A stretch of DNA of 64,000 nt. It comes from Sinorhizobium alkalisoli (GTDB taxonomy: Bacteria > Pseudomonadota > Alphaproteobacteria > Rhizobiales > Rhizobiaceae). Numbering within the stretch: position 1 is the first letter of the stretch; each line of letters starts with the position of its first letter. The position numbers were made by a program, and so were the translations under genes. Below, piece by piece: positions 43,346 to 51,861 of the stretch. The DNA lies in assembly GCF_008932245.1 (NCBI RefSeq), contig NZ_CP034910.1:1860001-1924000 (forward strand), given 5' to 3'. The notes under the pieces are model-generated. The model was not told where the DNA came from and did no database searches. It saw nothing but the letters and a program-made list of their open reading frames with translations.

Positions 43346-44659
43346 TCAGTCCTCGCGGAATGCGTGCCGCATTTGGTCCGTCAGCGGCTTCGTCAGGTAG
43401 GAGATGACCGTGCGGTCGGCGATCTTAATGAACACCTCCGCAGGCATGCCCGGATAAAGAGACAGTCCGGCCAGCCTGGCCAGGCTTTCAGGCTTCGGAC
43501 GGATGCGCAACGGATAGTAGCTGGCGCCGCTACGCTCGTCCGTCACGAGATCCGGCGCCACGGTCACGACCTCGGCCTCGACTTCAGGCGTCGTTCGTAG
43601 ATTAAAGGCGCTGAATCGGATTTCGACCGGTTGGCCGACCTGGACCTGGTCGATGTCGTTCGGTGCGATGCGCGCCTCCACTGTGAGGTCGTCCGCCTCC
43701 GGCACGACGAGCATCAGCGTCTCGCCGGGATTAATCACGCCGTTCACAGTATGAATGGCCAGTTGGTAGACCCGGCCGGAGAGCGGTGCGGTGATATCGA
43801 GCCGCCGCAATTGGTCGGTCGCGGCCGTGCGGCGCTCCTCATATTCGGCGATCTTCGCCTCGACGTCCGTCAGTTCCTTGGAAATCTCAGTGCGCCGGTC
43901 TTCGTCGAGTTGAAGTATCTGCAAGTCGATTTCGCTCGATTTTCCTCGCGCCTGTGCGCGCCCTGCGATGTGGCGACCGCGGTCGCCCTCGAGTTCCGCC
44001 CGCTGCCGCTTCAGGGTAGTCACGCGCTGCATCGGCACCAGCCCCTGGCCGTAGAGGGAATCGACGCCCGTCAGTTCCTCATCGATGAGCCTCAGTGCAT
44101 CCTCGATCGCCTTCAGTTGGACGGTCAGTCCTTCGATCTCGTCGGCAAGCTGCGCCTTTCTCGAGGCAAGCTGGCTCTTCATCCCGGTGAGCGCCGAGCG
44201 GCGGCTTGCGAAGAGCCTCCTCTCGCCGTCCACGAGTTTTGCCGCCGCCGCACCGGAAATGAAACTCTCGAGATCCGCGTCGATTTCAAAGTCCGGCGCG
44301 CCGATGCGCTCGGCCTGAAGCCGCGCGCGACGCGCATAAAGCTGCGCCAGCGTGCCTTCGACGATTGCCAGGTTGGCGCGAACAGTAGTCCCGTCGAGGC
44401 GGATCAGCACCTGTCCGGCTTCGACGCGGTCGCCCTCCTTGACCTTGAGTTCGCCGACGATGCCACCCGTCAGATGCTGGACCTTCTTGACATTGTCGTC
44501 GACCACGACAACGCCACCGGCGACGATCGCGCTCGAAAGTTCCGTCGTCGCAGCCCAGCCGCCGACGCCGGCGACGAGCGCGAGCGCGAGGACGGAGACT
44601 CCGACCAGGTGCCGCCCGAGCGAGCGCTGCGCACTCATCTTTTCCTTGCGCTTGCTCAT
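43346..44659 (-). CDS. type I secretion membrane-fusion protein (HlyD/PrtE family)
   Basis: 437 residues. One N-terminal helix (LVGVSVLALALVAGVGGWAA), a biotinyl-lipoyl-like hairpin (VQHLTGGIVGELKVKEGDRVEAGQVLIRLDG), a long coiled coil (about 130-280), then a beta-barrel (LDITAPLSGRVYQLAIHT and VIRFSAF-like EIRFSAFNL). It links the ABC exporter to an outer-membrane TolC channel. It overlaps the ABC gene by ATGA, so the two are coupled. No TolC gene is in the window. Confidence 0.93.
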   Translation of the reverse strand: MSKRKEKMSAQRSLGRHLVGVSVLALALVAGVGGWAATTELSSAIVAGGVVVVDDNVKKVQHLTGGIVGELKVKEGDRVEAGQVLIRLDGTTVRANLAIVEGTLAQLYARRARLQAERIGAPDFEIDADLESFISGAAAAKLVDGERRLFASRRSALTGMKSQLASRKAQLADEIEGLTVQLKAIEDALRLIDEELTGVDSLYGQGLVPMQRVTTLKRQRAELEGDRGRHIAGRAQARGKSSEIDLQILQLDEDRRTEISKELTDVEAKIAEYEERRTAATDQLRRLDITAPLSGRVYQLAIHTVNGVINPGETLMLVVPEADDLTVEARIAPNDIDQVQVGQPVEIRFSAFNLRTTPEVEAEVVTVAPDLVTDERSGASYYPLRIRPKPESLARLAGLSLYPGMPAEVFIKIADRTVISYLTKPLTDQMRHAFRED

Positions 44660-46416
44660 TGTGCCGCCTCCTGGCCCTCCGTCGCGACCGTGAACCGCGA
44701 TGACGCCACGGGTTGTGGCCGAAGCACCTTGCTCAACACCTCGTCCTTCGGACCAAAAGCCTGCATGCGCCCCTCGTGCATCATCAAAACGAGATCGGTG
44801 CTGGCAAGGGCGCTCGGCCTGTGGGCGATGACGACGACGATGCCGCCCCGCGCGCGCACGTTCATGATCGCCTCGCTCAAGGCCTGCTCCCCTTCCGCGT
44901 CAAGGTTAGAGTTCGGCTCGTCGAGCACCACAAGGAAGGGATCGCCATAGAGGGCTCTCGCAAGTGCGACGCGTTGACGCTGGCCGGCGGAAAGAGCTAC
45001 ACCGCCCTCACCGATTTCGGTGTCGTAGCCATTCGGGAGCCGAAGGATTAGGTCGTTCACGCGCGCGGCTTGGGCGGCAGCGACGATCGCTTCGGGCGGC
45101 GCATCCGCAGCGAACCGGCAGATGTTCTGCGCCACGGTTCCAGCGAAGAGCTCGACGTCCTGCGGAAGGTACCCGATGTGCCTGCCGAGCGCGTCGGTGT
45201 CCCACTGGTCGAGTGCCGCCCCGTCGAGGCGAACGGAGCCGCGATAGGCGGGCCAGACGCCGATCAGGGCCCGTGCCAGCGACGATTTTCCGGAACCGCT
45301 GGGGCCGATGACGCCAAGCGCACTGCCGGCATGCACGGTGAAACCGACGTCGGTGAAGATCAGGCGTTGTGCCGCCGGCGGACCGCTCGCCAATGCCTCC
45401 ACGCTCAAGCGTTCCCGAGGAGCGGGCAGTGCCAGTGGCGCCTCCGTTTCCGGCAGTGCGCCCAGCAGGTCCTTCAGTCGCTGCCAGCTTTGGCGCGCCG
45501 AGACGAGGCCTCGCCAATTGCCGATCGCGAGTTCCACCGGAGCGAGCGCCCGGGCGGTCAGGATTGAGCCTGCGATAATGATGCCGGGCGAGGCCTCGCC
45601 CTCGATGACGAGTACTGCGCCCGCCGCCAGCACTCCGGACTGCAGCGCCATGCGAAAAACCTTCGAAAGCGCGCCATAACCGTTGCCAATATCGGAGGTG
45701 CGCCTGTTCTGGTCACGGAACTCCGAATTGCGTTCCTCCCAGAGGCTCGTCAGCCGGCCGGTCATGCCCATGACCTGGACGACTTCGGCATTGCGCTGCG
45801 AGGCCTGGGCAAAGGCGTTGCGCAGACCTGCCGCTTCGGATGCCTTCCTGGAAGGCGCCTGCGTATTACGATTGGTGAGATAGGTCAGAACTGTCAGGAT
45901 GAGGCCGCCGCCGATCGCGACATAGCCGATCACCGGGTGGAACAGAAAGCAGATCGCGACATAGAAGGGCAGCCACGGCAGGTCGAACAGCGCCGCTGGC
46001 CCGGCACTCGAGAGAAAGGAGCGGACCTGTTCGAAGTCGCGGAGCGCCTGGAGGCCATCCCCTTGCATCCGAAGCTTCAGCGGCGCCTTGACGAGCGCCC
46101 GGTAGATGCGAGCGCTGAGGCTTTCGTCGAGCGCTCCGGCAATGCGCACCAGCATGCGCCCGCGGATCAGTTCGAAGACGCCCTGAAAGCCATAAAGCAG
46201 CAAGGCGAGGAGGCTCAGCGCGACCAGCGTGGGAATGCTTCGGCTCGGCAAAACCCGATCATAGACTTCGAGCATGAAGAACGAGCCGGTCAGATAGAGG
46301 ATATTGACAAGCGCACTGGCGACGCCAACGCCGATGAAGGCCGTTCGGCAGTCGCCAAGGGCGGAGGCGGGATCGATGTTCCTGCCGTTCGAACCGGGCT
46401 CAGGCACTGGCTGCAT
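44656..46416 (-). CDS. type I secretion ABC exporter (PrtD family)
   Basis: 586 residues. Membrane domain with about six helices (LVNILYLTGSFFMLEVYDRVLPS), then nucleotide-binding domain: Walker A GPSGSGKSS, signature LSAGQRQRVALARAL, Walker B FLVVLDEPNSNLD. No N-terminal C39-like domain, as in PrtD exporters of RTX proteases and glycanases. The ATG at 46416 fits the family start; a GTG 60 bases upstream is possible. Likely cargo in this window are the RTX levanase (20551) and the serralysin-like protease (55604). Confidence 0.93.
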   Translation of the reverse strand: MQPVPEPGSNGRNIDPASALGDCRTAFIGVGVASALVNILYLTGSFFMLEVYDRVLPSRSIPTLVALSLLALLLYGFQGVFELIRGRMLVRIAGALDESLSARIYRALVKAPLKLRMQGDGLQALRDFEQVRSFLSSAGPAALFDLPWLPFYVAICFLFHPVIGYVAIGGGLILTVLTYLTNRNTQAPSRKASEAAGLRNAFAQASQRNAEVVQVMGMTGRLTSLWEERNSEFRDQNRRTSDIGNGYGALSKVFRMALQSGVLAAGAVLVIEGEASPGIIIAGSILTARALAPVELAIGNWRGLVSARQSWQRLKDLLGALPETEAPLALPAPRERLSVEALASGPPAAQRLIFTDVGFTVHAGSALGVIGPSGSGKSSLARALIGVWPAYRGSVRLDGAALDQWDTDALGRHIGYLPQDVELFAGTVAQNICRFAADAPPEAIVAAAQAARVNDLILRLPNGYDTEIGEGGVALSAGQRQRVALARALYGDPFLVVLDEPNSNLDAEGEQALSEAIMNVRARGGIVVVIAHRPSALASTDLVLMMHEGRMQAFGPKDEVLSKVLRPQPVASSRFTVATEGQEAAQ

Positions 46417-46783
46417 TCTCCCTGTCGACGCGGTCGGTGAACGATGCGGACCTTTCCAGTCGATTCCGACAGACACGTTTCAAAGTTCTGCTGTGTTCGC
46501 TCATGCTTGGTCTCGTTGACTATGCCGGCTGCTGCCAATGGGCCTGGAGTTGTCTACCTGAAGCCAGCGGTTTATGGAAAGGCTCCCGGTTGACCACCAT
46601 CCTTTGCCTTGACCGCCGAACCCGCGGCTTCCTGCCGGCCTCTGCAGCTTCTCCGTACGGAGTTGCCAAGTTGTTACCGACATGCCGAAAAGTCCGGCGG
46701 CGGACATGGTCGATTTAACTATAGCAGAAAAGCTGCATCTTCTGCTTGCACTACTGAAATCATCTACACGAGATCGGCGACCG

Positions 46784-47533
46784 ATGAGGCAATATCTGAG
46801 GAATCTCACCGCAAAAGAGCGCAACGCAACGACAGACCGGCATCTCGCCTTCTATCTCACTTTCGTCGCTGGCGCCGCCAATGCTGGCGGCTTCATGGCC
46901 GTGCAACAATACACCTCGCACATGTCGGGCGTCGTTTCGGCGATAGCCGACAATATCGTGCTCGGCAAATCGGCGCTTGTCGTAGCCGGGCTTGTGGCAC
47001 TGGCATCATTTGTCGCCGGCGCGGCTACCTCCGCGATTCTCATCAATTGGGGACGGCGCTTGGAATTGCAGGCGGAATACGCACTGCCCCTGATGGTCGA
47101 GGCGCTCCTGCTCATCGGATTTGCAACGATCGGCCCCTTTGTCGATTCGCAGGAAGACGTCATCGTCTCGGTGACCATTGCGTTGCTGTGCTTCATCATG
47201 GGCCTGCAGAATGCCATCATCACAAAGCTTTCGGGCGCCCGAATCCGAACGACCCATGTGACCGGTCTCGTCACCGACGCGGGCATCGAACTCGGCAAGC
47301 TCCTCTATTGGAATGGCGGCACGCCCGGAGGGGACCGAGCACCCGTGCGAGCCGACCGTCAAAAGCTGAGGCTGCTGACGTCGCTGATCGGCCTCTTTCT
47401 TACAGGCGGTGTTTGCGGTGCAATATTCTTCAGCGCATGCGGCATGGCCGCGGCACTATTCCTCGCCGCGCCGCTGACGGTCATCGCTGCGCTGCCGGTA
47501 GTTGAAGATCTTCGCGCCGTCTTGGGTCGATAA
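46784..47533 (+). CDS. DUF1275 (YoaK-like) membrane protein
   Basis: 249 residues with about six helices: HLAFYLTFVAGAANAGGFMAVQQYTSHMSG, a signature of DUF1275, then IMGLQNAIITKLSGARIRTTHVTG. Function unknown, sometimes considered a transporter. A longer start at 46682 adds 34 residues of unclear origin; the shorter start is used, but neither has a strong ribosome site. The 367 bases upstream, back to the exporter start, hold no gene that I can support. Confidence 0.8.
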   Translation: MRQYLRNLTAKERNATTDRHLAFYLTFVAGAANAGGFMAVQQYTSHMSGVVSAIADNIVLGKSALVVAGLVALASFVAGAATSAILINWGRRLELQAEYALPLMVEALLLIGFATIGPFVDSQEDVIVSVTIALLCFIMGLQNAIITKLSGARIRTTHVTGLVTDAGIELGKLLYWNGGTPGGDRAPVRADRQKLRLLTSLIGLFLTGGVCGAIFFSACGMAAALFLAAPLTVIAALPVVEDLRAVLGR

Positions 47534-47555
47534 TGCCGCCCGGCCGCAGCGCAAT

Positions 47556-47909
47556 TCACTCGGCTACGGCATGTATGCCGAGCAAGTGGGCCGTACCAGA
47601 CGCTTCTTCCTCCTGGGCGGCATCGCAACCCTCAATGTTGCCGCCTCTTGCCCACAGAGCAGCATGGCTCATCAGCCTTTCCATCTCCTTGCGGAGCCGG
47701 TGCCAGGTGAGAATGTCTTGCGCGTGCAAGGCGTTGCTACGGAGATCGTAGAACCGACCGATCTCGTCGCCGCTCTCGTTCCGGGCGGCTTCCAGCCTCG
47801 ACTTCAATGCGTTCGCCTCGTCTTTCGCCTTGAAATAGCGACGCATGACTTCAATCAATGCTAGGTCGTTTCGGCTCGCATCCAAGGGCGTTCCTCCGCG
47901 TGGTTTCAT
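47556..47909 (-). CDS. small hypothetical helical protein
   Basis: 117 residues, no family recognised. A central helix ALIEVMRRYFKAKDEANALKSRL is likely to coil; also ILTWHRLRKEMERLM. No signal or membrane segment. It is convergent with the DUF1275 gene. The 190-base gap to the UspA gene contains only a low-quality frame of 64 codons that I do not count. Confidence 0.5.
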   Translation of the reverse strand: MKPRGGTPLDASRNDLALIEVMRRYFKAKDEANALKSRLEAARNESGDEIGRFYDLRSNALHAQDILTWHRLRKEMERLMSHAALWARGGNIEGCDAAQEEEASGTAHLLGIHAVAE

Positions 47910-48099
47910 GGCTGCTGGTCGAACGGAGTATCAACCTTCGGGCCAAGGAAGGATCGCCATCGCGCGAAACTTTGGCACTTTTCCGGCGGCGGCCTCGGGA
48001 AAGTCATGTTCGCAGCGCAACGCGGCTTCGCGGCGCCGAACCGCGTCACCGATTCGAGCACGAGGGAAACCTGGCCGCGGCCGCTATCGCGATCCGTCA

Positions 48100-48543
48100 C
48101 TACTTCTGACGGTAGACAAGCACGGGAATGGTCGAATGCGTCAGCACCTTGGCGGCAACACTGCCGATGACCAGCGCGCCGAAACCGCCGCGGCCATGCG
48201 AAGACATCACGATGAGATCGGCACCGATCTCCTCTGCCTTCCCGATGACGGCACGATAGATGTCATGGGTTCGCGTCTGATCGGTCCTACAGGGAACGCC
48301 AGCCGTCTCGGCTTTGGCGCGCGTAGCGGAAAGGATCTCGGCGGCATGTACATCGGAGAGCGCCTCATATTGCTCTCGCGTTTTGGCCAGTTGCTCCGCG
48401 TCGATCGAGACGAGGTGAAACGGCTCGATCACCGTGAACACCGTGATCTTGGCGCCGATCTCCTTGGCGAATGCAATGCCGGCGTCCACGGCAAGCGTGG
48501 CGAGCGGCGATCCGTCGGTGGGGATAAGGATGTTGCGAAACAT
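48100..48543 (-). CDS. universal stress protein (UspA)
   Basis: 147-residue single Usp domain: MFRNILIPTDGSPLATLAVDAG, KITVFTVIEPFHLVS, and the ATP-binding SSHGRGGFGALVIGSVA. A FixK box 52 bases upstream predicts low-oxygen induction, the same control as the usp at 6023. The next gene upstream encodes a DUF475 membrane protein with its own terminator, so this is a separate unit. Confidence 0.9.
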   Translation of the reverse strand: MFRNILIPTDGSPLATLAVDAGIAFAKEIGAKITVFTVIEPFHLVSIDAEQLAKTREQYEALSDVHAAEILSATRAKAETAGVPCRTDQTRTHDIYRAVIGKAEEIGADLIVMSSHGRGGFGALVIGSVAAKVLTHSTIPVLVYRQK

Positions 48544-48595
48544 GAAAGCCTCCGTTGAACCCCACTTCAGGCTATTCGCACCAGTCTCAACGGCA

Positions 48596-48609
48596 TTGAC
48601 GCAGATCAA
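48596..48609. promoter_or_regulatory. FixK/FNR box upstream of uspA
   Basis: TTGACGCAGATCAA is a full FixK/FNR match, 52 bases upstream of the UspA start. It sits between that gene and the terminator of the DUF475 gene, so only uspA is a sensible target. Confidence 0.8.
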
Positions 48610-48624
48610 CAGAGCGCCAACCAC

Positions 48625-48656
48625 AAGAAAAAGGGCCCGGAGATTTCGCCGGGCCC
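48625..48656 (-). terminator. Rho-independent terminator of the DUF475 gene
   Basis: On the minus strand GGGCCCGG and CCGGGCCC form an 8-bp stem with an 8-base loop, immediately followed by TTTTTCTT. It is a classic terminator 28 bases after the DUF475 stop. Confidence 0.8.
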
Positions 48657-48683
48657 TGTATCTACCTGCAATGGCGGCAGTGC

Positions 48684-49805
48684 TCAGACCCCTGCGTGGA
48701 GTCGCTCGTGAGCGCCCTGCTTCACATTTTCCGCCTCCAGATCGGCATGCGCTTGCGCGTGTCGCCGGTTGTAGCGGATCGACGACCAGAGCGAGAGGCC
48801 GATAAGTCCGGCCCCGCCGAGGCCGGTAATGACCTCCGGAATGTGCACCAAAGTCTGGCAATACATCACCACCGAGAGGATGAGGATCGCGTAGAATGCC
48901 CCATGTTCCAGATAGCGGTATGCGCTCAATGTTCCCTTGTCCACCAGCATGATCGTCATGGAGCGGACATACATCGCACCGATGCCGAGTCCAATGGCGA
49001 TGATGAAGAGGTTCTGCGTCAAGGCGAAGGCGCCGATCACGCCGTCGAAGGAGAAGCTGGCATCAAGCACCTCCAGATAGAGGAAGGCGCCGAATCCGCC
49101 CTTGGCCGCAGCGCTCATGGTCTGCTGCGACGCGTCGAGCAGACCGCCGACGACCTCCACCAGGAGGAATGTCAACAGACCGTAGACCCCGGCATGTACG
49201 AAGACATTCGCCTCTTCACCCTCGAGCAGGGCTGAAAAGCCGAGGATCAAGCTGAGCACGAAGGCGATCTCGATCCCTTTCACCGTCGCAAATCGCGCCA
49301 TCTTCCGCTCGATCCACGCTATCCAGTGCACATCCTTCTCCTGATTGAAGAAGTAGCTGAGCCCAACCATCATGAGGAACGTGCCGCCAAAAGCCGCGAT
49401 CGGCAGATGCGCCTCGTGCATGATGCGGGCATATTCCTCGGGCCGCACTGAGGCGAGAATGATCGCCTCGACCGGGCCGATATTCGCCGCGATGACGACG
49501 ATCAACAGCGGGAAGACGATGCGCATGCCGAAAACGGCGATAATGATGCCCCAAGTCAGGAACCGGTGCTGCCATTCCGGCCTCATGTCCTTGAGCTTGT
49601 TGGCGTTGACGATTGCGTTGTCGAAAGACAAGGAGATTTCGAGAACGGCGAGCACGGAGCAAATGAAGAAGACTGTTGCCGTGCCGCTGATGGTACCGGT
49701 CGATTGCCACCCGACCCAGGCGCCGAGGAGAAGACCGATGGCCGTGAAGATGAAGGCCCACCGGAAATAGTCGAGCGCACCCTTGTTCGAATGAGCGTCA
49801 ATCAT
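48684..49805 (-). CDS. DUF475 (TerC-like) membrane protein
   Basis: 373 residues, about nine helices. N-terminus YFRWAFIFTAIGLLLGAW, the TerC-like SVLAVLEISLSFDNAIVNANKLK with acidic residues in a helix, and later LEVLDASFSFDGVIGAFALT. TerC-superfamily proteins are linked to metal (Mn2+/Ca2+) export or tellurite resistance; the exact role here is unknown. ATG at 49805 after GGGGAGGTTCG. A 375-base leader upstream may hold a structured RNA. Confidence 0.85.
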   Translation of the reverse strand: MIDAHSNKGALDYFRWAFIFTAIGLLLGAWVGWQSTGTISGTATVFFICSVLAVLEISLSFDNAIVNANKLKDMRPEWQHRFLTWGIIIAVFGMRIVFPLLIVVIAANIGPVEAIILASVRPEEYARIMHEAHLPIAAFGGTFLMMVGLSYFFNQEKDVHWIAWIERKMARFATVKGIEIAFVLSLILGFSALLEGEEANVFVHAGVYGLLTFLLVEVVGGLLDASQQTMSAAAKGGFGAFLYLEVLDASFSFDGVIGAFALTQNLFIIAIGLGIGAMYVRSMTIMLVDKGTLSAYRYLEHGAFYAILILSVVMYCQTLVHIPEVITGLGGAGLIGLSLWSSIRYNRRHAQAHADLEAENVKQGAHERLHAGV

Positions 49806-50180
49806 GGCGAACCTCCCCTGCATATGCAGTTGCGTAGGCAAAAGGGAGATTAGTTGCGGGAAAAAAACGCATAGCCGAAAGGGCACATGCGTCGAGCATG
49901 GGATTGATTTTCATGGTAGCTATTCCGCCGGCCTGATTTGCTGGCGGTACCGACATCACGAGAGCGCCGTAAACTCTCGCCAGAGGGGCCCGGCACCAAT
50001 GTTCATCCCGCGATCTGATGCCTGAGAGCGGGAGCGACCCTTTAATTAGCAAGGCTTTGCGCCGCGTCAAGAGGATGCGGACGCCACTTACCGACAAACA
50101 TGCAGGCCTGCACGGCCCGCGGGAACCAAAACGGGGCCGATAGGTTTGGCTTTCGATAGTAGATGCTGTGAGGAAGCGTC
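49806..50180 (-). other. long intergenic region with structured leader upstream of DUF475
   Basis: No gene is visible. On the minus strand there are several complementary blocks: GCTCCCGCTCTCAGGCATCAG with later GCGGG, GGCGAGAG paired with CGCTCTCG around TTTACGG, and GGTACCGCC with GGCGG. TerC relatives are often controlled by the yybP-ykoY Mn2+ riboswitch, but the consensus GGGGAGUAGC and its partner are not clearly present. The part near 50122-50146 contains a promoter for the divergent DUF982 gene. Confidence 0.4.
50122..50146 (+). promoter_or_regulatory. EcfG/RpoE2-like promoter upstream of the DUF982 gene
   Basis: GGAAC at 50122-50126 and TT at 50145-50146 are 18 bases apart, fitting the reported Sinorhizobium RpoE2 pattern GGAAC-N18-TT. 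The -10 (GGTT) has one mismatch to CGTT. The DUF982 start is 34 bases downstream. Confidence 0.5.
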
Positions 50181-50432
50181 ATGCACTGTTTCTGGTGGGA
50201 TAAAACCGTCGAGTTGGAACTTGGAGAATCGGGCGGACACCGCTCCGTGAAAAGCACGCGGGAAGCCGTGGAACTTCTGCTGCTGCGTTGGCCTCAGAAG
50301 GATGGACGCGCCTTTGCGGCTGCGAAGCGGACGTGCATTCAGGCGCTGGATGGCAAGGTGAGGACGGAGAAGGCCCGAAAGGCGTTCATCAAGGCCGCCG
50401 AAGAGGCGCATATCTCCATCAGCAGCCATTGA
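50181..50432 (+). CDS. DUF982 small protein
   Basis: 83 residues. STREAVELLLLRWPQKDGRAFAAAK, then CIQALDGKVRTEKARKAFIKAAEEA, is the DUF982 layout common in rhizobia. Function unknown. Start follows AGGAAGCG. Possible control by the general stress sigma factor (50122-50146), and a strong terminator follows. Confidence 0.85.
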   Translation: MHCFWWDKTVELELGESGGHRSVKSTREAVELLLLRWPQKDGRAFAAAKRTCIQALDGKVRTEKARKAFIKAAEEAHISISSH

Positions 50433-50458
50433 CGGTGGTCCGGCCCAAGACGCAAAGC

Positions 50459-50481
50459 GGCTCCGCCCGGTGGGCGGAGCC
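50459..50481 (+). terminator. strong hairpin after the DUF982 gene
   Basis: GGCTCCGCCC and GGGCGGAGCC pair perfectly over 10 bases around GGT. It lies 26 bases after the DUF982 stop; no U-tract follows. The remaining bases to 50701 show no further gene. Confidence 0.65.
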
Positions 50482-50701
50482 TATCCTGTACCAGTAAAGC
50501 CGGAGCGCGCCTGCGCGTTCCGGCCATCAAACCTCTCTGGCTACGATTTGTTCCGGTGGCCACATGCAAATCCTCGTGGAGGACAAGCCCCCAGTCGGGG
50601 CTTTAGCGCCTGCCCAGCATGCGGCACGGTCAGGCCGGACGAAGGAATCATTAACCATCTTGCCGATAGACGTGACATTCAGGCGAATGCGGAGTGATTC
50701 G

Positions 50702-51010
50702 ATGGCAAGAAACTTGGACGAACGGATGATGGGGCGCAAAGGCGGAGAAATCCTCGCATTTCCCTTGGCGGCTCGGGCGGGCGACGTCAATCGCTGTTCG
50801 CGGGAACTCGACCGTGTCCATGGCGATGCCGCCGTCCACTACTGGAGAACGGAGTGCCGCAAGCTCGCCGAGAGGCTTTCGGCACTTGGATTGAGAGATG
50901 AAGAGATCCGCCGCGAGATTATAGGCTTCCAGGTGGAAGTGCAGGCCGCGATGGCGCGGCGCTACCAGCAGCCGGCCGTCGGACGCAATCGTTCCGACAG
51001 CGGCGCCTGA
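50702..51010 (+). CDS. DUF6074 small protein
   Basis: 102 residues. MARNLDERMMGRKGGEILAFPLAAR followed by VHYWRTECRKLAERLSALGL and EEIRREIIGFQVEVQAAM is typical of the rhizobial DUF6074 family. Function unknown. An in-frame extension to 50564 is possible, but the start at 50702 (GGAGTGATTCG upstream) fits relatives. Convergent with a small gene at 51029. Confidence 0.75.
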   Translation: MARNLDERMMGRKGGEILAFPLAARAGDVNRCSRELDRVHGDAAVHYWRTECRKLAERLSALGLRDEEIRREIIGFQVEVQAAMARRYQQPAVGRNRSDSGA

Positions 51011-51028
51011 CCGACCAATGCACCGGCG

Positions 51029-51295
51029 TCAACGCTCCTGCGCCGCCTCCGGATCGAGCTTGGCACGCAGCGCTGCATCGCGGAGAATGGATGTTATCTC
51101 CGCGGTCATCGCGTTCTGCCTGGCAAAGGCCTCGGACGGGACCACCCCCGGATCCTCCTCGTGATCCTGAACGATCCGGGCCTCATCGATGGTGCGGCTG
51201 ATTTCCGCCCACAGGTCTTCATGGCGTGACAGACCCGATAGGATGGCGACCAGGATCTCCCGATGGGCCGCCAGTCGGAACTCGAGCTTCTCCAT
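51029..51295 (-). CDS. small hypothetical protein
   Basis: 88 residues, starts MEKLEFRLAAHREILVAILSG after GGGAGGCGAAT. Acidic, helical, no signal peptide. No family recognised; it resembles small cytoplasmic proteins common in Rhizobiales. Located in a run of small DUF genes. Confidence 0.6.
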   Translation of the reverse strand: MEKLEFRLAAHREILVAILSGLSRHEDLWAEISRTIDEARIVQDHEEDPGVVPSEAFARQNAMTAEITSILRDAALRAKLDPEAAQER

Positions 51296-51450
51296 ATTCG
51301 CCTCCCAAATCACTTAATTTCGCGAGCCCAGCGCGTAGCGCGCCGCCCGCCAGGGCTTGCGACGCGCTCCACTGGGTTCTTGCCTGTTCGGCGACATGTG
51401 GCTGTGCACCGACCGAACCGGCCAACCCTCACAAGCCGAACTCGTTCCGA

Positions 51451-51729
51451 CTACTGAAGGATCTGAACGACGGTTCGGTCCGCGGGTTTCACGATGACGC
51501 GCTGATCATTGACGATCGCATAGGCGTAGTCCGGTTGGTCCGGAATCGTGTGGATCTCCACGGTCTCGGGTAGCGGCTGTCCGGCGACGATCTCGCCCTC
51601 GATGGTGACGGACGGGGTCTGCTGCTCGAGCACATAAGTCCTGACTGGGTCGGGCAGCACGACCGTCGTCTGGGCGACTACCGATGCCGGCAGAAGCAGT
51701 GCGGCACAGATCAGAGCAATTCTTTTCAT
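51451..51729 (-). CDS. DUF1236 exported protein
   Basis: 92 residues. Signal peptide MKRIALICAALLLPASVVAQ, then LPDPVRTYVLEQQTPSVTIEG and YAYAIVNDQRVIVKPADRTVV, the DUF1236 core. Periplasmic or secreted, function unknown. A GGAAC-N18-TT promoter (51758-51782) suggests general stress control. Confidence 0.85.
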   Translation of the reverse strand: MKRIALICAALLLPASVVAQTTVVLPDPVRTYVLEQQTPSVTIEGEIVAGQPLPETVEIHTIPDQPDYAYAIVNDQRVIVKPADRTVVQILQ

Positions 51730-51757
51730 GATCTATTCTCCTTTCTCACGCCTCTTC

Positions 51758-51782
51758 AACCGGCTCGATCAACTTTGGTTCC
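51758..51782 (-). promoter_or_regulatory. EcfG/RpoE2-like promoter upstream of the DUF1236 gene
   Basis: On the minus strand GGAAC and TT are 18 bases apart (the -10 reads GGTT, one mismatch to CGTT). The -10 is about 29 bases upstream of the start. Confidence 0.5.
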
Positions 51783-51861
51783 CTGCAAGGCGACGCCGCA
51801 CGCGACGCGCGCAGGAAAGCGGTCCTTTTCGGGCTTCGTCCTTGAAATTCGAAGAGCGCCC

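Noticed and set aside
47906..48100. 64-codon minus-strand frame upstream of the 117-residue hypothetical gene
   Set aside because: Poor start context and no recognisable composition.
49806..50180. yybP-ykoY Mn2+ riboswitch
   Set aside because: Expected from the TerC-like gene, but the GGGGAGUAGC element and its pairing partner are not clear, so I list only a structured leader.
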